64,000 nucleotides of DNA from Pseudomonadota bacterium (lineage in GTDB: Bacteria; Pseudomonadota; Gammaproteobacteria; Steroidobacterales; Steroidobacteraceae): the NCBI GenBank assembly GCA_023423935.1, contig JAFAEQ010000077.1:61766-125765 (forward strand), in the 5' to 3' direction. Position numbers and translations under genes: made by a program. The notes below the pieces were generated by a model. It did not search any database. It saw nothing but the letters and a program-made list of their open reading frames with translations, and was not told the DNA's origin. Position 1 is the first letter of the stretch; every line of letters starts with the position of its first letter. This document shows, piece by piece, positions 9,200-18,848 of this stretch.

Positions 9200-10177
9200 A
9201 TGCTCCGCGCGCTGAAAAAGTCGCTGCAAGCTCGCCTGCGACGCTGGGTGCGCAAGCGTCACGGCCGCGATCCGGATCCGATGACGCTCAGGAGCGGACG
9301 CATCTACATCCTGCCGACCGGTCTCGGTCTCGCGTATGCCGCGATGATCTTCGCGATGTTCCTGGGCGCGATGAACTATGCGAACAATCTCGCGCTCGGG
9401 CTCGCCTTCATGCTCGGAGCCCTGGGCCTCACCGCGATGCATTACGCGCATCGCAATCTCGCCAATCTGTGCATCGCCTCATCTGCAATCGAGCCTGTCT
9501 TTGCCGGCGATCTCGCCCGCTTCGCGATCGCGCTCGAGAATCAGGCAGCGCTGGCGCGTCATGAGCTCACCATCGGCAATGATCAGGGACGTGCGGAGCC
9601 GGTACGCATCGATCCCGGTGCGCGCTCGGTACTCGAAGTGAAATTGCCGGCGCCGCAGCGCGGTCTTCTCATGCTCGATCGCTTCGAAGTATCGACACGA
9701 CATCCTTTCGGGCTCTTCCGTGCGTGGTCGTACGTGCACATGGATCTCAAGTGCATCGTCTATCCACGGCCCGCGCCACGCGGCCTCATGGCTCCGCCGA
9801 CCGAGACCGATACCGGCGGCGCGCAGGATTCCAGCCGCGGTGATGAAGACTTCGCCGGACTGCGCAGCTTTCATCCCGGCGATCCACCGAGCCGCATTGC
9901 CTGGAAAGCATTCGCCCGTGAACAGGGACTGCACGTGAAGCTCTACGCGGGCACCGCCGTGACGTCGCATCGCTTCGAATGGGATTCGCTCGCCGGGCTC
10001 GGTGTGGAGTCACGGCTGTCTCAGCTCTGTCGCTGGATTGAGGATGCACACGCGCAGGGACATGCGTACGGGCTGAAGCTGCCGACGCTCGAGATCCCCG
10101 CCAATGTCGGGGCCAGTCATCGCCAGCGTTGTCTCACGGCACTTGCGCTGTTCGGTCTCGAGGAGCGCGCGGCGTGA
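9200..10177 (+). CDS. DUF58 domain protein
   Basis: 325-aa membrane-anchored protein. Two hydrophobic segments lie near residues 35-80, followed by a cytoplasmic or periplasmic domain with the DUF58 signature DEDFAGLRSFHPGDPPSRI and WKAFAR. DUF58 proteins are regular partners of MoxR ATPases. I chose the ATG at 9200; a TTG at 9191 would add three residues. The stop overlaps the next gene's ATG (TGATG), so the two are coupled. Confidence 0.87.
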   Translation: MLRALKKSLQARLRRWVRKRHGRDPDPMTLRSGRIYILPTGLGLAYAAMIFAMFLGAMNYANNLALGLAFMLGALGLTAMHYAHRNLANLCIASSAIEPVFAGDLARFAIALENQAALARHELTIGNDQGRAEPVRIDPGARSVLEVKLPAPQRGLLMLDRFEVSTRHPFGLFRAWSYVHMDLKCIVYPRPAPRGLMAPPTETDTGGAQDSSRGDEDFAGLRSFHPGDPPSRIAWKAFAREQGLHVKLYAGTAVTSHRFEWDSLAGLGVESRLSQLCRWIEDAHAQGHAYGLKLPTLEIPANVGASHRQRCLTALALFGLEERAA

Positions 10178-12129
10178 TGCACTGGGTCGAATCCTTGCCG
10201 CGCTTCAGTCAGCAACTCGTATGGGTTTCGGCCGGTCTACTGCTCGCGATCGCGCCGCATATCGCAGACGTCCACCTGTGGATCGTGCTGCTTGCGCTCG
10301 CGGCGATGGCGCTACGACTCACGATCGAATGGCGACAGTGGTCGCTGCCGCCGAAGATCGTGCGCATTGCCGTTGCGATCGCGGCCATGATCGGGGTGCT
10401 GCTGAGTTATCACACACTCAATGGACTCGAAGCAGGCACGGCATTTCTGGTGCTGATGGGTGCGATGAAACTGCTCGAGACCCAGAATCAACGCGATCTC
10501 ACGGTGCTGGTGTTCGTCTCCTACTTCCTTCTCTTCGCCGGATTTCTCTACGACCAGTCGCTGGTGCGCCTGCCCTGGATGCTCGTGACCGCCTGGCTGC
10601 TGACGGCGACCTTGATGCGCGTGCACCAGAGCGCGCCGATGAAACTGCGCGAAGCGTTCGGCCTCACCGGCAAGATGGTGCTTCAAGCCCTGCCACTCGC
10701 CATCCTGATGTTCCTGTTGTTTCCGCGATTGCCGGGACAGTTCTGGGCAGTGCCGGCACGCAGCTCAGCTGCCACGGGACTCGACGATGAAATGTCGCCC
10801 GGCGATGTGTCGGAGCTCAGCATTTCATCGGCCATCGCCTTTCGCGTGCGTTTTGAAGGAGAGCCGCCTCCGGCGCGAGAACGTTACTGGCGCGGAACTG
10901 TGCTGCACGATTTCGACGGTCGCACCTGGCGACGTCTGCAACAGTTCTTTCCCGAACAGCAGATGGTTCCCGCAGGACCTGCGTATCGCTACACGGTCAC
11001 GCTGGAGCCTCACAACCGTCCCTGGGTGTTCGGCCTCGACACGGTGACGAGCTGGCCGCGCGAACGTGTGCGCCGCACGTTCGACGGGCAACTCCTCGCG
11101 AACAACCAGATCAGTGCATTGAGCAGCTTCACGCTCGAATCGCACACGCAGTATTCGTTCGACGGACCGCTCGCACAGTCCACGCGAATCGCGGACACAC
11201 AGATTGCTCAGCGCAATCCTCGTGCGCGCGAGCTCGCGCAGCAGCTCTATGCGCAGACCGGCGACGCAGAATCGTTCACGCGCGCCCTGCTCGATAAATT
11301 CCGCGACGAAGAATATTTCTACACACTCGAGCCACCGCGCCTGGAAGCGGATTCGGTCGACGATTTCCTGTTCAACACACGCCGCGGATTCTGCGAGCAC
11401 TTTGCGTCGGCGTTCACGTTCATGGCGCGGGCGGCCGGCATTCCTGCGCATGTCGTGCTCGGCTATCAGGGCGGCGAGTACAACGCGATGGGCGAGTATT
11501 TCATCGTCCGCCAATCCGATGCTCACGCCTGGTCCGAGATCTGGGTGGATGGCAAAGGCTGGGTGCGAGTCGATCCCACGGCGGCGGTCGCACCTGAGCG
11601 CGTCGAGCGCGGCATCGAAGGCGCGCTGGGCGACGACGAACCCGTGCCCGGCCGCATGTTCAATCGCGTCACGATGCTCGCGCAGTTGCGCTTTGCCTGG
11701 GACGCGGTGAACACGTTCTGGAACAACCAGGTCATCGAGTTCGGCGAGCGGCAGCAACGCTCGCTGCTCGAAAAGCTCGGTTTCGAAGATCCCGATTGGC
11801 GTGCGCTCGGTTTTGGACTGGTGATCGCCTTAGTCGGATTCTTTGCGCTGCTCACGGGCTGGCTCGCCTGGCGTTATCGCCCACGCGCGCGTGATCCCAT
11901 CACTCAGGCTTATGGTCAACTCTGTCGTCGACTCGCAAAACAGCAGCTGCCGCGCGCAGACCACGAAGGGCCGCGCGACTATCTGACGCGCGTCGCGCAG
12001 GCACGTCCACAGCTGGCGGCCACGCTTGCAGAGATTCAGACGCTTTACATCAGCCTGAGGTATGGGCCCACGCCACTGCCGTCGCAGCTCAGCCGGCTCA
12101 AATTCCTCATCAGTCAGTTGAAACTGTGA
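10177..12129 (+). CDS. Transglutaminase-like membrane protein (DUF3488/TgpA type)
   Basis: 650-aa protein with about six N-terminal membrane segments (DUF3488), a periplasmic transglutaminase-like domain and one more membrane segment near residues 545-570 followed by a cytoplasmic tail. The catalytic triad is visible: Cys in RRGFCEHFASA, His in SDAHAWSEIW and Asp in VRVDPTAAV. This matches TgpA of Pseudomonas aeruginosa, an essential inner-membrane protein found with MoxR and DUF58 genes. The ATG at 10177 overlaps the DUF58 stop; the frame extends 16 codons further upstream without support. Confidence 0.9.
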   Translation: MHWVESLPRFSQQLVWVSAGLLLAIAPHIADVHLWIVLLALAAMALRLTIEWRQWSLPPKIVRIAVAIAAMIGVLLSYHTLNGLEAGTAFLVLMGAMKLLETQNQRDLTVLVFVSYFLLFAGFLYDQSLVRLPWMLVTAWLLTATLMRVHQSAPMKLREAFGLTGKMVLQALPLAILMFLLFPRLPGQFWAVPARSSAATGLDDEMSPGDVSELSISSAIAFRVRFEGEPPPARERYWRGTVLHDFDGRTWRRLQQFFPEQQMVPAGPAYRYTVTLEPHNRPWVFGLDTVTSWPRERVRRTFDGQLLANNQISALSSFTLESHTQYSFDGPLAQSTRIADTQIAQRNPRARELAQQLYAQTGDAESFTRALLDKFRDEEYFYTLEPPRLEADSVDDFLFNTRRGFCEHFASAFTFMARAAGIPAHVVLGYQGGEYNAMGEYFIVRQSDAHAWSEIWVDGKGWVRVDPTAAVAPERVERGIEGALGDDEPVPGRMFNRVTMLAQLRFAWDAVNTFWNNQVIEFGERQQRSLLEKLGFEDPDWRALGFGLVIALVGFFALLTGWLAWRYRPRARDPITQAYGQLCRRLAKQQLPRADHEGPRDYLTRVAQARPQLAATLAEIQTLYISLRYGPTPLPSQLSRLKFLISQLKL

Positions 12130-12172
12130 GAAATGCCCCGACGGCTGGGGATTCACTGTTGCGGTAGATGTC

Positions 12173-13003
12173 ATGCCGGCCCTGATTCTCGCCCTCGTCA
12201 TCGCCTTCTCCGCCATCTTCTGGTGGCTGGGCGTGCCGGCTCTGCGCAAGCGCACGCGACTTGCATTGAGTCGCCAGCCCTTTCCTTCCCTCTGGTCGCA
12301 GTGGTTGTGGACGGATGTGCTCGCCTATCGCCGTCTGCCCGCGAGCCTGCGCGACCGACTCCACGGCCTGATCCAGGTCTTCGTCAAACAGAAAACGTTC
12401 GTGGGCTGCAACGGCCTGGTCGTGAGCGAACGCATGAAAGTCGTGATCGCGGCGAACGCATGTCTGCTCGTGCTCAATCAACCCGGTGTGCCGTCCGATG
12501 GCCTGTATGACGATCTGATGTCGATCCTCGTGTATCCCACTGCGTTCGTCGTTCCCGAAACCGTGCGAATGGAGAACGGACTGATCAGCGAGGGACACAG
12601 CGTGTTGTCGGGACAGGCGTGGGATTCACGAAGAATCATCCTGTCCTGGGAAGACATCGAGCACTCACCGCATGCCGGTCACAACGTGGTCCTGCACGAG
12701 TTCGCGCACTATCTCGACATGGAAGATCAGACGATGGATGGCGCGCCCGGGCTCGGCACACGCGCCGCGCATCAGGAATGGGCGCATGTGTTCTGGGAGG
12801 AATATCACCGCATGCGCGCGACTCTGGGAGCAGGCCTACCGACGCTGCTCGATCCCTACGCAGCCACAGCTCCCGCCGAGTTCTTCGCAGTCGTCACGGA
12901 AGTGTTCTTCGGGCAGCCGCGCGAGCTCGAGGCGCAGCATCCGCAGCTCTATGCGCAGCTGCGCAAATACTATCGAGTGGATCCCGCGAGCTGGAATTCG
13001 TAA
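12173..13003 (+). CDS. mtfA: MtfA-like zinc peptidase
   Basis: 276-aa protein of the MtfA family (E. coli MtfA, 265 aa, is a zinc aminopeptidase that binds the glucose repressor Mlc). The zinc site HEFAH is in NVVLHEFAHYLDMED, with a downstream glutamate in APAEFFAVVTEVFF. Unlike E. coli MtfA it starts with a hydrophobic segment (about residues 3-20), so it may be membrane anchored. No ptsG or mlc gene is nearby, so a link to sugar control is not supported by context. Confidence 0.85.
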   Translation: MPALILALVIAFSAIFWWLGVPALRKRTRLALSRQPFPSLWSQWLWTDVLAYRRLPASLRDRLHGLIQVFVKQKTFVGCNGLVVSERMKVVIAANACLLVLNQPGVPSDGLYDDLMSILVYPTAFVVPETVRMENGLISEGHSVLSGQAWDSRRIILSWEDIEHSPHAGHNVVLHEFAHYLDMEDQTMDGAPGLGTRAAHQEWAHVFWEEYHRMRATLGAGLPTLLDPYAATAPAEFFAVVTEVFFGQPRELEAQHPQLYAQLRKYYRVDPASWNS

Positions 13004-13017
13004 GACAGGTCAAGGCA

Positions 13018-13083
13018 GGCCGCAAAGACCGCAAAGAAGAATGGCCAACTAACAGTGGACGAGTGACATTTCATTCTTGCGGC
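13018..13083. repeat. Family A repeat, degraded inverted pair
   Basis: Forward arm GGCCGCAAAGACCGCAAAG at 13018-13041 with only an eroded inverse (TTCTTGCGGCT, 13073-13083), between convergent mtfA and the UMF1 transporter gene. Confidence 0.7.
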
Positions 13084-13086
13084 TCG

Positions 13087-14331
13087 CTAATCCTTCTTCT
13101 GCCGTGCTGCCACGATGAGCAGCGCGCCGCCACCGATGAAGAGGATGACGATCGAGAGAATCGCCATCCGTGAGCTGCCACTCACGAGCGCGGTAACGCC
13201 CATGAGGAATGGACCGAGCACGGCGGCGAATTTGCTCATCATGTTGTAGAAGCCGAAGAATTGGCCGGCGCGATCGGGCGGAATGAGACTGCCGTAGTAG
13301 GAGCGGCTCAGGCTCTGAATGCCACCTTGCACGCATCCGGTTGCAGCCGCCATGATGAAAAACTCAGTCGCGGTGTCGAGCACGGTCCCATAGATCGTCA
13401 CCGCCGTGTACACGGCGATGCAGATGAAGATGCCGAATACGGGGCTGCGCCGCTGACCAATCCACCCGAACAGCAGCGCTGCGGGAAAACCGATGAACTG
13501 CACGAGCAAGATGGCCTGAATCAGGCTCGAGCTCGGCAGGCCGATCGCGAGACCATAGTCCACGGCCATCTTCTGAATCGTGTTCACGCCGTCGATGTAC
13601 ATCCAATAGGCGAGCAGGAAGAACATCACGGGGCGATAGCGACGCACCTCACGCACGGTCTTCACCAGCTCCGCAAAGCTTTCTTTGAAGCTGGCCCGCG
13701 TGCTCGCGTCCACGTGTCGCTCGCGGACGAACAGGAAAATAGGAATCGAGAACACCGCCCACCAGATCGCAGCGCTCACGAGCGATGCTTTGACTGCGGC
13801 CGTCACATCTGCGAAACCGAACAACTGCGGTTGCAGCGTCATCCACACATTGATCGCGAGCAGAACGCCGCCACCGAGATAGCCCACCGCGTAGCCAATA
13901 CCCGAGATGGAATCGAGACGGTCACGCGGAGCCACATCGATGAGCAGCGAATCGTAGAAGATGATCCCGCCCCAGAACCCCACGGAGCCGAGGGCAAACA
14001 AGACGGCAGCCCATTGCCAGTCCCCTTTACCGACGAGCCCGAGCCCCGCAGTGGTTAGGACACCGAGAATGGTGAAGCCGAGGAGAAACTTCAGCCGCGC
14101 GCCGCCGCGATCGCCGAGCGTACCGAGAAGGGGCGCGAGCACTGCCAGCAGAAAACTTGCCGACCCGTTCGTAATTCCCAGCCAGAACGTGCTCTCCGTC
14201 GCCGATACGTCCGAGCTCCAGTACTGTTTGAAGAACACCGGAAAGAACACGACCATGACAGTCGTGGCAAACGCCGAGTTACCCCAGTCGTAGAGCGCCC
14301 AGGCGACGATGCTCTTTTTATCGCGATTCAT
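13087..14331 (-). CDS. UMF1-type MFS transporter
   Basis: 414-aa membrane protein with about twelve hydrophobic segments and the start KKSIVAWALYDWGNSAFATT, which is characteristic of the UMF1/Atg22-like branch of the major facilitator superfamily. The conserved WALYDW...F element near residue 10 and the loop DRGGARLKFLLGF near residue 75 support the call. Substrates of bacterial UMF1 proteins are mostly unknown, though fungal relatives export vacuolar amino acids. It is transcribed alone, with family A repeats on both sides. Confidence 0.88.
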   Translation of the reverse strand: MNRDKKSIVAWALYDWGNSAFATTVMVVFFPVFFKQYWSSDVSATESTFWLGITNGSASFLLAVLAPLLGTLGDRGGARLKFLLGFTILGVLTTAGLGLVGKGDWQWAAVLFALGSVGFWGGIIFYDSLLIDVAPRDRLDSISGIGYAVGYLGGGVLLAINVWMTLQPQLFGFADVTAAVKASLVSAAIWWAVFSIPIFLFVRERHVDASTRASFKESFAELVKTVREVRRYRPVMFFLLAYWMYIDGVNTIQKMAVDYGLAIGLPSSSLIQAILLVQFIGFPAALLFGWIGQRRSPVFGIFICIAVYTAVTIYGTVLDTATEFFIMAAATGCVQGGIQSLSRSYYGSLIPPDRAGQFFGFYNMMSKFAAVLGPFLMGVTALVSGSSRMAILSIVILFIGGGALLIVAARQKKD

Positions 14332-14337
14332 ACGGAG

Positions 14338-14521
14338 AGCCGCAAAGACCGCACAAAGGAAATATGAAAGCGAAGATTAAAGAGCCACAAGGCGGACGAA
14401 GCGCATGTCCTATGGGATTCGATGCGGACTCGTCTGTCCGTCGCGACCATTGCGCCTTTTGCGCTTCTTTGCGGCTCTTCATGCTCGACCTTCTCGCTTC
14501 TTTTTTGTGGTCTTTGCGGCC
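14338..14521. repeat. Family A inverted repeat with nested arms
   Basis: Outer arms at 14338-14361 and 14497-14521 (TTTTTTGTGGTCTTTGCGGCC). Inside is a second, related inverted pair (AGAGCCACAAGGCG near 14381 against CGCCTTTTGCGCTTCTTTGCGGCTCTT-like sequence at 14455-14479, shortened here). It fills the gap between the UMF1 gene and the end of prfC. Confidence 0.8.
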
Positions 14522-14527
14522 GTCCGT

Positions 14528-16123
14528 CTACGCCGCCGCGGCCAGATGCTCCCGCGTTTCGCGGAAGGTGATATCGGGCCAGCGCTCGAGCGTCAGCTGC
14601 AAATTCACGCGCGTCGGCGCGAGATAGACCAGCGCGCCGGAGTGATCGACGGCCAGGTTCTCGTATGCCTTGACGCGAAATTCCTCGAGCTTCTTCGCAT
14701 CGTTGCAGTAGACCCAGCGGGCGGTGAAGACGTTCACGTTATCGAAGGTGGCTTGCACGCTGTATTCGTCCTGCAGACGAAATGCGACGACGTCGAACTG
14801 CAGCTGACCCACCGCGCCGAGGATGAGATCGTTGTTACGCAGCGGCCGGAACACCTGCGTCGCGCCTTCTTCGCACAACTGATCGAGGCCTTTCTGCAGC
14901 GCCTTCATGCGCAGCGGATCGCGCAATACGACGCGGCGGAACATCTCCGGTGCGAAGTTCGGAATGCCGGTGAACGTGAGCGCCTCGCCTTCGGTGAAGG
15001 TATCGCCGATATTGATCGTGCCGTGGTTGTGCAGACCGAGAATATCGCCTGCAAACGCTTCGTCCGTGTGCTGGCGATCGGCGGCGAGGAATGTGAGCGC
15101 GTCATTGACGCGCATTTCCTTACCTGAGCGCACATGGAACAGACGCATGCCCTTGGTGAAGCTGCCCGAGCAGATGCGCATGAAGGCGATGCGATCGCGA
15201 TGGCCCGGATCCATGTTTGCCTGAATCTTGAACACGAAGCCCGTGAGCTTCTCTTCGTTCGAGGCGACTTCGCGCGAGGTCGTCGGACGCGACAGCGGGC
15301 CCGGCGCGTTGTTCACGAACATGTTGAGAAGCTCGGTCACGCCGAAGTTGTTGATCGCGGAGCCGAACATCACGGGTGTCTGCCGACCTGCGAGATATTC
15401 CTCGCGCGAGAACTCTGGAGCCGCGCCTCGTACCAGCTCGACTTCATCGCGGAAGGACGCTGCGCGGTCGCCCAGGAACTCGGTGGCTTCATCGCTATCG
15501 AGCCGGTCGATCGTCGAGTGAGTGCCGGCGCGCCCTTTTTCGCCTGCCTCGTAGATGTAGATGCGATCTTCCAGCAAGTGATAGATGCCGCGCAGATCGC
15601 GTCCCATGCCGATCGGCCAGGTCACGGGCGCACAGGAGATCTTCAGGATCTTCTCGATCTCATCCAGCAGATCCATCGGGTCGCGGCCTTCGCGATCCAG
15701 CTTGTTGATGAAGGTCATGATCGGTGTATCGCGCAGGCGGCACACCTCCATCAGCTTGATCGTGCGGTTCTCGACGCCCTTCGCGCAGTCGATGACCATC
15801 AACGCCGAATCCACCGCCGTCAGCGTGCGATACGTGTCTTCGGAAAAGTCCTCGTGTCCCGGCGTATCGAGCAGATTCACCATGCGTCCGTCGTACGGAA
15901 ACTGCATCACCGAGGATGTCACGGAAATTCCGCGCTGCTGCTCGAGCGCCATCCAGTCGGACGTCGCGTGTCGCGCAGCTTTGCGGCCCTTCACCGTGCC
16001 GGCGAGCTGAATCGCACCGCCGAACAACAGCAGCTTCTCGGTGAGCGTCGTCTTACCGGCGTCTGGGTGAGAGATGATGGCGAACGTGCGCCGACGGGCA
16101 ATTTCGTCTTGGAGCGAGGGCAT
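14528..16123 (-). CDS. prfC: Peptide chain release factor 3
   Basis: 531-aa translational GTPase that removes RF1/RF2 from the ribosome after termination. G1 is SHPDAGKTTLTEKLL (about residues 18-32), the switch II motif is DTPGHEDFSEDTYRTL and G4 is FINKLDREGRDP; the length equals that of the E. coli protein. The C-terminal RF3 domain continues to the end without interruption. Confidence 0.97.
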   Translation of the reverse strand: MPSLQDEIARRRTFAIISHPDAGKTTLTEKLLLFGGAIQLAGTVKGRKAARHATSDWMALEQQRGISVTSSVMQFPYDGRMVNLLDTPGHEDFSEDTYRTLTAVDSALMVIDCAKGVENRTIKLMEVCRLRDTPIMTFINKLDREGRDPMDLLDEIEKILKISCAPVTWPIGMGRDLRGIYHLLEDRIYIYEAGEKGRAGTHSTIDRLDSDEATEFLGDRAASFRDEVELVRGAAPEFSREEYLAGRQTPVMFGSAINNFGVTELLNMFVNNAPGPLSRPTTSREVASNEEKLTGFVFKIQANMDPGHRDRIAFMRICSGSFTKGMRLFHVRSGKEMRVNDALTFLAADRQHTDEAFAGDILGLHNHGTINIGDTFTEGEALTFTGIPNFAPEMFRRVVLRDPLRMKALQKGLDQLCEEGATQVFRPLRNNDLILGAVGQLQFDVVAFRLQDEYSVQATFDNVNVFTARWVYCNDAKKLEEFRVKAYENLAVDHSGALVYLAPTRVNLQLTLERWPDITFRETREHLAAAA

Positions 16124-16192
16124 GAAACTCGGATCGGGCTGAAGGCAAGGCCGCGGATTGTAGCCTTTGTGGCCGGAAGAACCGGAGTTTCA

Positions 16193-16315
16193 CACAGAGA
16201 TCACAGAGGACGCAGAGATGAAGAGTTCCACGGGGGACACTGGGTGCACGGGGTCAAAACAGTATTCGCTCTTCCCCGTGGTTCCCCGTGAACCCCGTGG
16301 AGATCTCAGAAGTCC
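16193..16315. repeat. Short-period repeats between prfC and rimI
   Basis: A CACAGAG-type tract (16193-16216) precedes inverted arms built of CACGGGG/CCCCGTG units (about 16227-16258 and 16274-16303). Similar CCCCGTG units occur singly at 5098-5130. No gene is seen in this gap. Confidence 0.65.
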
Positions 16316-16819
16316 TCAGGGCTTCTGGACGGCGCTCTTGGGCTCGAGCGGCAGCTTGTAGACCAGCGCGTCCTCGCGGCCGCCGACGGCCTGGTAATAA
16401 CCTTTGCGCAGGCCGATGCGCTGGAAGCCCATGGATTCGTAGAGGCCGATGGCGACGGTGTTCGACGGGCGGACTTCGAGAAACACATCCTGCATGTATT
16501 CCTCGCGCGCGCGGTCGAGCAGATAGTCCATGAGCTTGCGGCCCACACCCATGCCGCGCAGCTCCTGCCGGATGCAGATGTTCAGGACGTGCGCCTCACC
16601 TGCACCGAAGGACATGATCCCGTAGCCCGAAATTTCGCTGCGATATTCGACGACGCGACACAGATAGCCCACGCGCACGCAGTCGCGAAAGACTCCTTCG
16701 CTCCAGGGGAATTGATAAGACGCGCGCTCGACGGCCGCCACCAGAGCAACGTCCGGGATCGTCATGGGCCGGAAACGCACATCTTTGAGCGCCGGCTTTA
16801 GATCGAGCTCTGCGCTCAC
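16316..16819 (-). CDS. rimI: Ribosomal protein S18 alanine N-acetyltransferase
   Basis: 167-aa GNAT-fold acetyltransferase. The segment VERASYQFPWSEGVFRDC and the acetyl-CoA loop RQELRGMGVGRKLMDYLL match RimI, which acetylates the N-terminal alanine of ribosomal protein S18. I chose the GTG at 16817-16819 because it overlaps the stop of the upstream uracil-DNA glycosylase gene (GTGA) and gives the normal length; the frame runs 22 codons further upstream inside that gene. The C-terminal tail after the GNAT fold is slightly long. Confidence 0.9.
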   Translation of the reverse strand: MSAELDLKPALKDVRFRPMTIPDVALVAAVERASYQFPWSEGVFRDCVRVGYLCRVVEYRSEISGYGIMSFGAGEAHVLNICIRQELRGMGVGRKLMDYLLDRAREEYMQDVFLEVRPSNTVAIGLYESMGFQRIGLRKGYYQAVGGREDALVYKLPLEPKSAVQKP

Positions 16820-17709
16820 GAGGGCCTGCCTGCCTCTTGCGCCAATCGTTGATAGGTTTGCATGGCCAATACCAGATCCGCCCAAGCCTTGCGTTTCTCA
16901 CCGGGGCTGCGCAGCAGATAGGCGGGGTGATACGTCACGATCATCGGCCGTCCCGATCCCACGCGATGCAGCCTGCCACGCAGTTTACCGATCGGCGTAT
17001 CCGTTTCGAGCAGAGTTTGTGCGGCAATGCGGCCAACGCACAGGAGCAAGGTGGGATTGACGAGCTCGATCTGTCTGAAAAGGTAAGGAATACACGCACG
17101 CACCTCCTCCGGACGCGGATCCCGATTGCCGGGCGGCCGCGACTTCAGGATGTTCGCGATAAAGACTTCTTCGCGCGCCAGTCCCATGGCACGCAGCATC
17201 GCATTCAAGAGCTGGCCTGCCCGGCCGACGAAGGGTTCACCCTGACGGTCCTCGTCCATCCCCGGCGCTTCGCCGACGACCATCCAGGTCGCCTTGCGAT
17301 TGCCGACACCGAAGACGGCCTGAGTACGGGTGGCGTGCAACGCGCAGCGAGTGCAGCCGCGTACGGTGCTCGTAAGGGCGTCCCAGTCCATGGCTGCAAC
17401 GGCGGATTCATGTGAGTCGGACGCCGGCAACGGGGAACTGGGGCTGGGGACGCTGGCAGCGGGAGGAAGGACTCGAGGCGTGGGCACCTGCGGCCTTCCA
17501 AGGGGAGCAGATGATGTGGGGGCTAGCACCCCGACCTGGGCGATCCCAGGCTCAATGCCCCGGGGCCTCACTTCGCGCGTCTCAGCACTTGCTGCTGCCG
17601 CTTCCCTGTGGGCCTCGGCCTCTCGCTGCTTTCGGGCCGCGACCAGATCTCGGCGCTGCCAGACGTCGACGTCCAGCGCGCGCAGGTAATGCAATCGACG
17701 GGAATCCAT
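16816..17709 (-). CDS. Uracil-DNA glycosylase, family 4/5 type
   Basis: 297-aa base-excision repair enzyme that removes uracil from DNA. Motif 1 is VVGEAPGMDEDRQGEPFVG, and the C-terminal motif HPAYLLRSPGEKR carries the catalytic histidine. Four cysteines fit the 4Fe-4S cluster of family 4: C..C in RGCTRCALH, then two cysteines 17 residues apart around ACIPYLF and LLLCVGR. The first about 100 residues are an Ala/Pro/Arg-rich linker before the catalytic domain. It is upstream of and overlaps rimI, a common pairing. Confidence 0.9.
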   Translation of the reverse strand: MDSRRLHYLRALDVDVWQRRDLVAARKQREAEAHREAAAASAETREVRPRGIEPGIAQVGVLAPTSSAPLGRPQVPTPRVLPPAASVPSPSSPLPASDSHESAVAAMDWDALTSTVRGCTRCALHATRTQAVFGVGNRKATWMVVGEAPGMDEDRQGEPFVGRAGQLLNAMLRAMGLAREEVFIANILKSRPPGNRDPRPEEVRACIPYLFRQIELVNPTLLLCVGRIAAQTLLETDTPIGKLRGRLHRVGSGRPMIVTYHPAYLLRSPGEKRKAWADLVLAMQTYQRLAQEAGRPS

Positions 17710-17737
17710 GAACGAAGGCTAGCAGGACGGGCGCCGG

Positions 17738-18523
17738 TCAGGCGCTCTCGGCCAGACGTTTTTTCTTGCTCGTCTTGTGCCAGACCCACACCGCGGGGCC
17801 AGACAACGCGTAGGCTCCGAAAGCGACCAGCAGCGACAAGGGCGCTAGCGACACGAGCACGTACAACAGCGGGATGACGAGCGCATACATCCATGGGATG
17901 CGTCCGCGCACGTTCAGCTCCTTGCCGCTCCAGTACGCGAACTTGCTCACCATGAGCGCGCCAGCCACGATCGAAACCATGAACGCCAGCACCAGCTTGG
18001 CGAGCCCCGTCACCTCGACTTCGCTCACGAGCCAGATGAATCCGGCGACCGTTGCGGCCGCGGATGGGCTGGGCAGTCCTTCGAAAAAGCGCTTGTCGGC
18101 GACTGCTGCGCGCGAATTGAACCGCGCGAGGCGCAAGCCTGCTGCTACCGCGTAGAAGAAGGCCGCGAGCCAGCCGAAGCGGGCCCAGAAGCTGCCGTAG
18201 TCCGCGATACGCTCGATCCCCCACTGATAAACGAGAATGGCCGGCGCGAGGCCGAACGCCACCATGTCGCAGAGGCTGTCGTACTCCTTGCCGAATTCGC
18301 TTTGGGTGTTGGTCCAGCGTGCCACGCGGCCATCGAGACCGTCGAAGATCATCGCCAGGAACACACCGGTGGCCGCTCGCGAGAAATTGCCGTCGATCGC
18401 AGCCACGATGGCGTAGAAGCCGCCAAACAGAGTGCCCGTGGTCAGCAGGTTCGGCAGCCAATAGACGCCACGGCGTCGCACCGAGTCGGCGCCTTCCTCT
18501 GGAATGATTTCCGCTTCACTCAT
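17738..18523 (-). CDS. pssA: CDP-diacylglycerol-serine O-phosphatidyltransferase
   Basis: 261-aa membrane enzyme that makes phosphatidylserine from CDP-diacylglycerol and serine, the precursor of phosphatidylethanolamine. The CDP-alcohol phosphotransferase signature DG..AR...G...D...D is complete in DGLDGRVARW followed by EFGKEYDSLCD. About seven hydrophobic segments follow, in the type II (membrane) form. I use the ATG at 18521-18523; the frame is open 30 codons further upstream but without similarity or a better ribosome site. Confidence 0.93.
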   Translation of the reverse strand: MSEAEIIPEEGADSVRRRGVYWLPNLLTTGTLFGGFYAIVAAIDGNFSRAATGVFLAMIFDGLDGRVARWTNTQSEFGKEYDSLCDMVAFGLAPAILVYQWGIERIADYGSFWARFGWLAAFFYAVAAGLRLARFNSRAAVADKRFFEGLPSPSAAATVAGFIWLVSEVEVTGLAKLVLAFMVSIVAGALMVSKFAYWSGKELNVRGRIPWMYALVIPLLYVLVSLAPLSLLVAFGAYALSGPAVWVWHKTSKKKRLAESA

Positions 18524-18848
18524 GATGTGGTTGTCGCAAGTCTGAGCTGCTGCCCCGTCGCCGAGTGCGCCGATCAGATCAGACCGTGGCAGGGAAATGC
18601 CCTGATCTCGCATCGGTTCCGACCTGAAACTCCTCGAGCTTTGGATGCAGTCGGGGCCGGTGCTGCGACCGTCCGAGGTCCGGGAGTGGCGGCGGATGAT
18701 AGGGTGCGTTCAGTAACCTGCACAACAATGAAGGCTCGTGTGACACAGATCGCGGCGAGCACAGGCTTGCGTCTGCACGATGACGCCGCTCCACACTCCG
18801 CCTGCCACCTCGTAGGATAGGCACCACAGAATTCAGAAATTCCCTTCG
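18524..18848. other. Divergent intergenic region, nothing recognised
   Basis: 325 bases between the divergent pssA and transglycosylase genes. It should hold promoters for both, but I see no convincing -35/-10 pair, hairpin, known riboswitch or conserved small frame. Confidence 0.4.

Noticed and set aside
18722..18745. CRP-type operator (TGTGACACAGATCGC) upstream of the transglycosylase
   Set aside because: Only one half-site matches the consensus; too weak to call.
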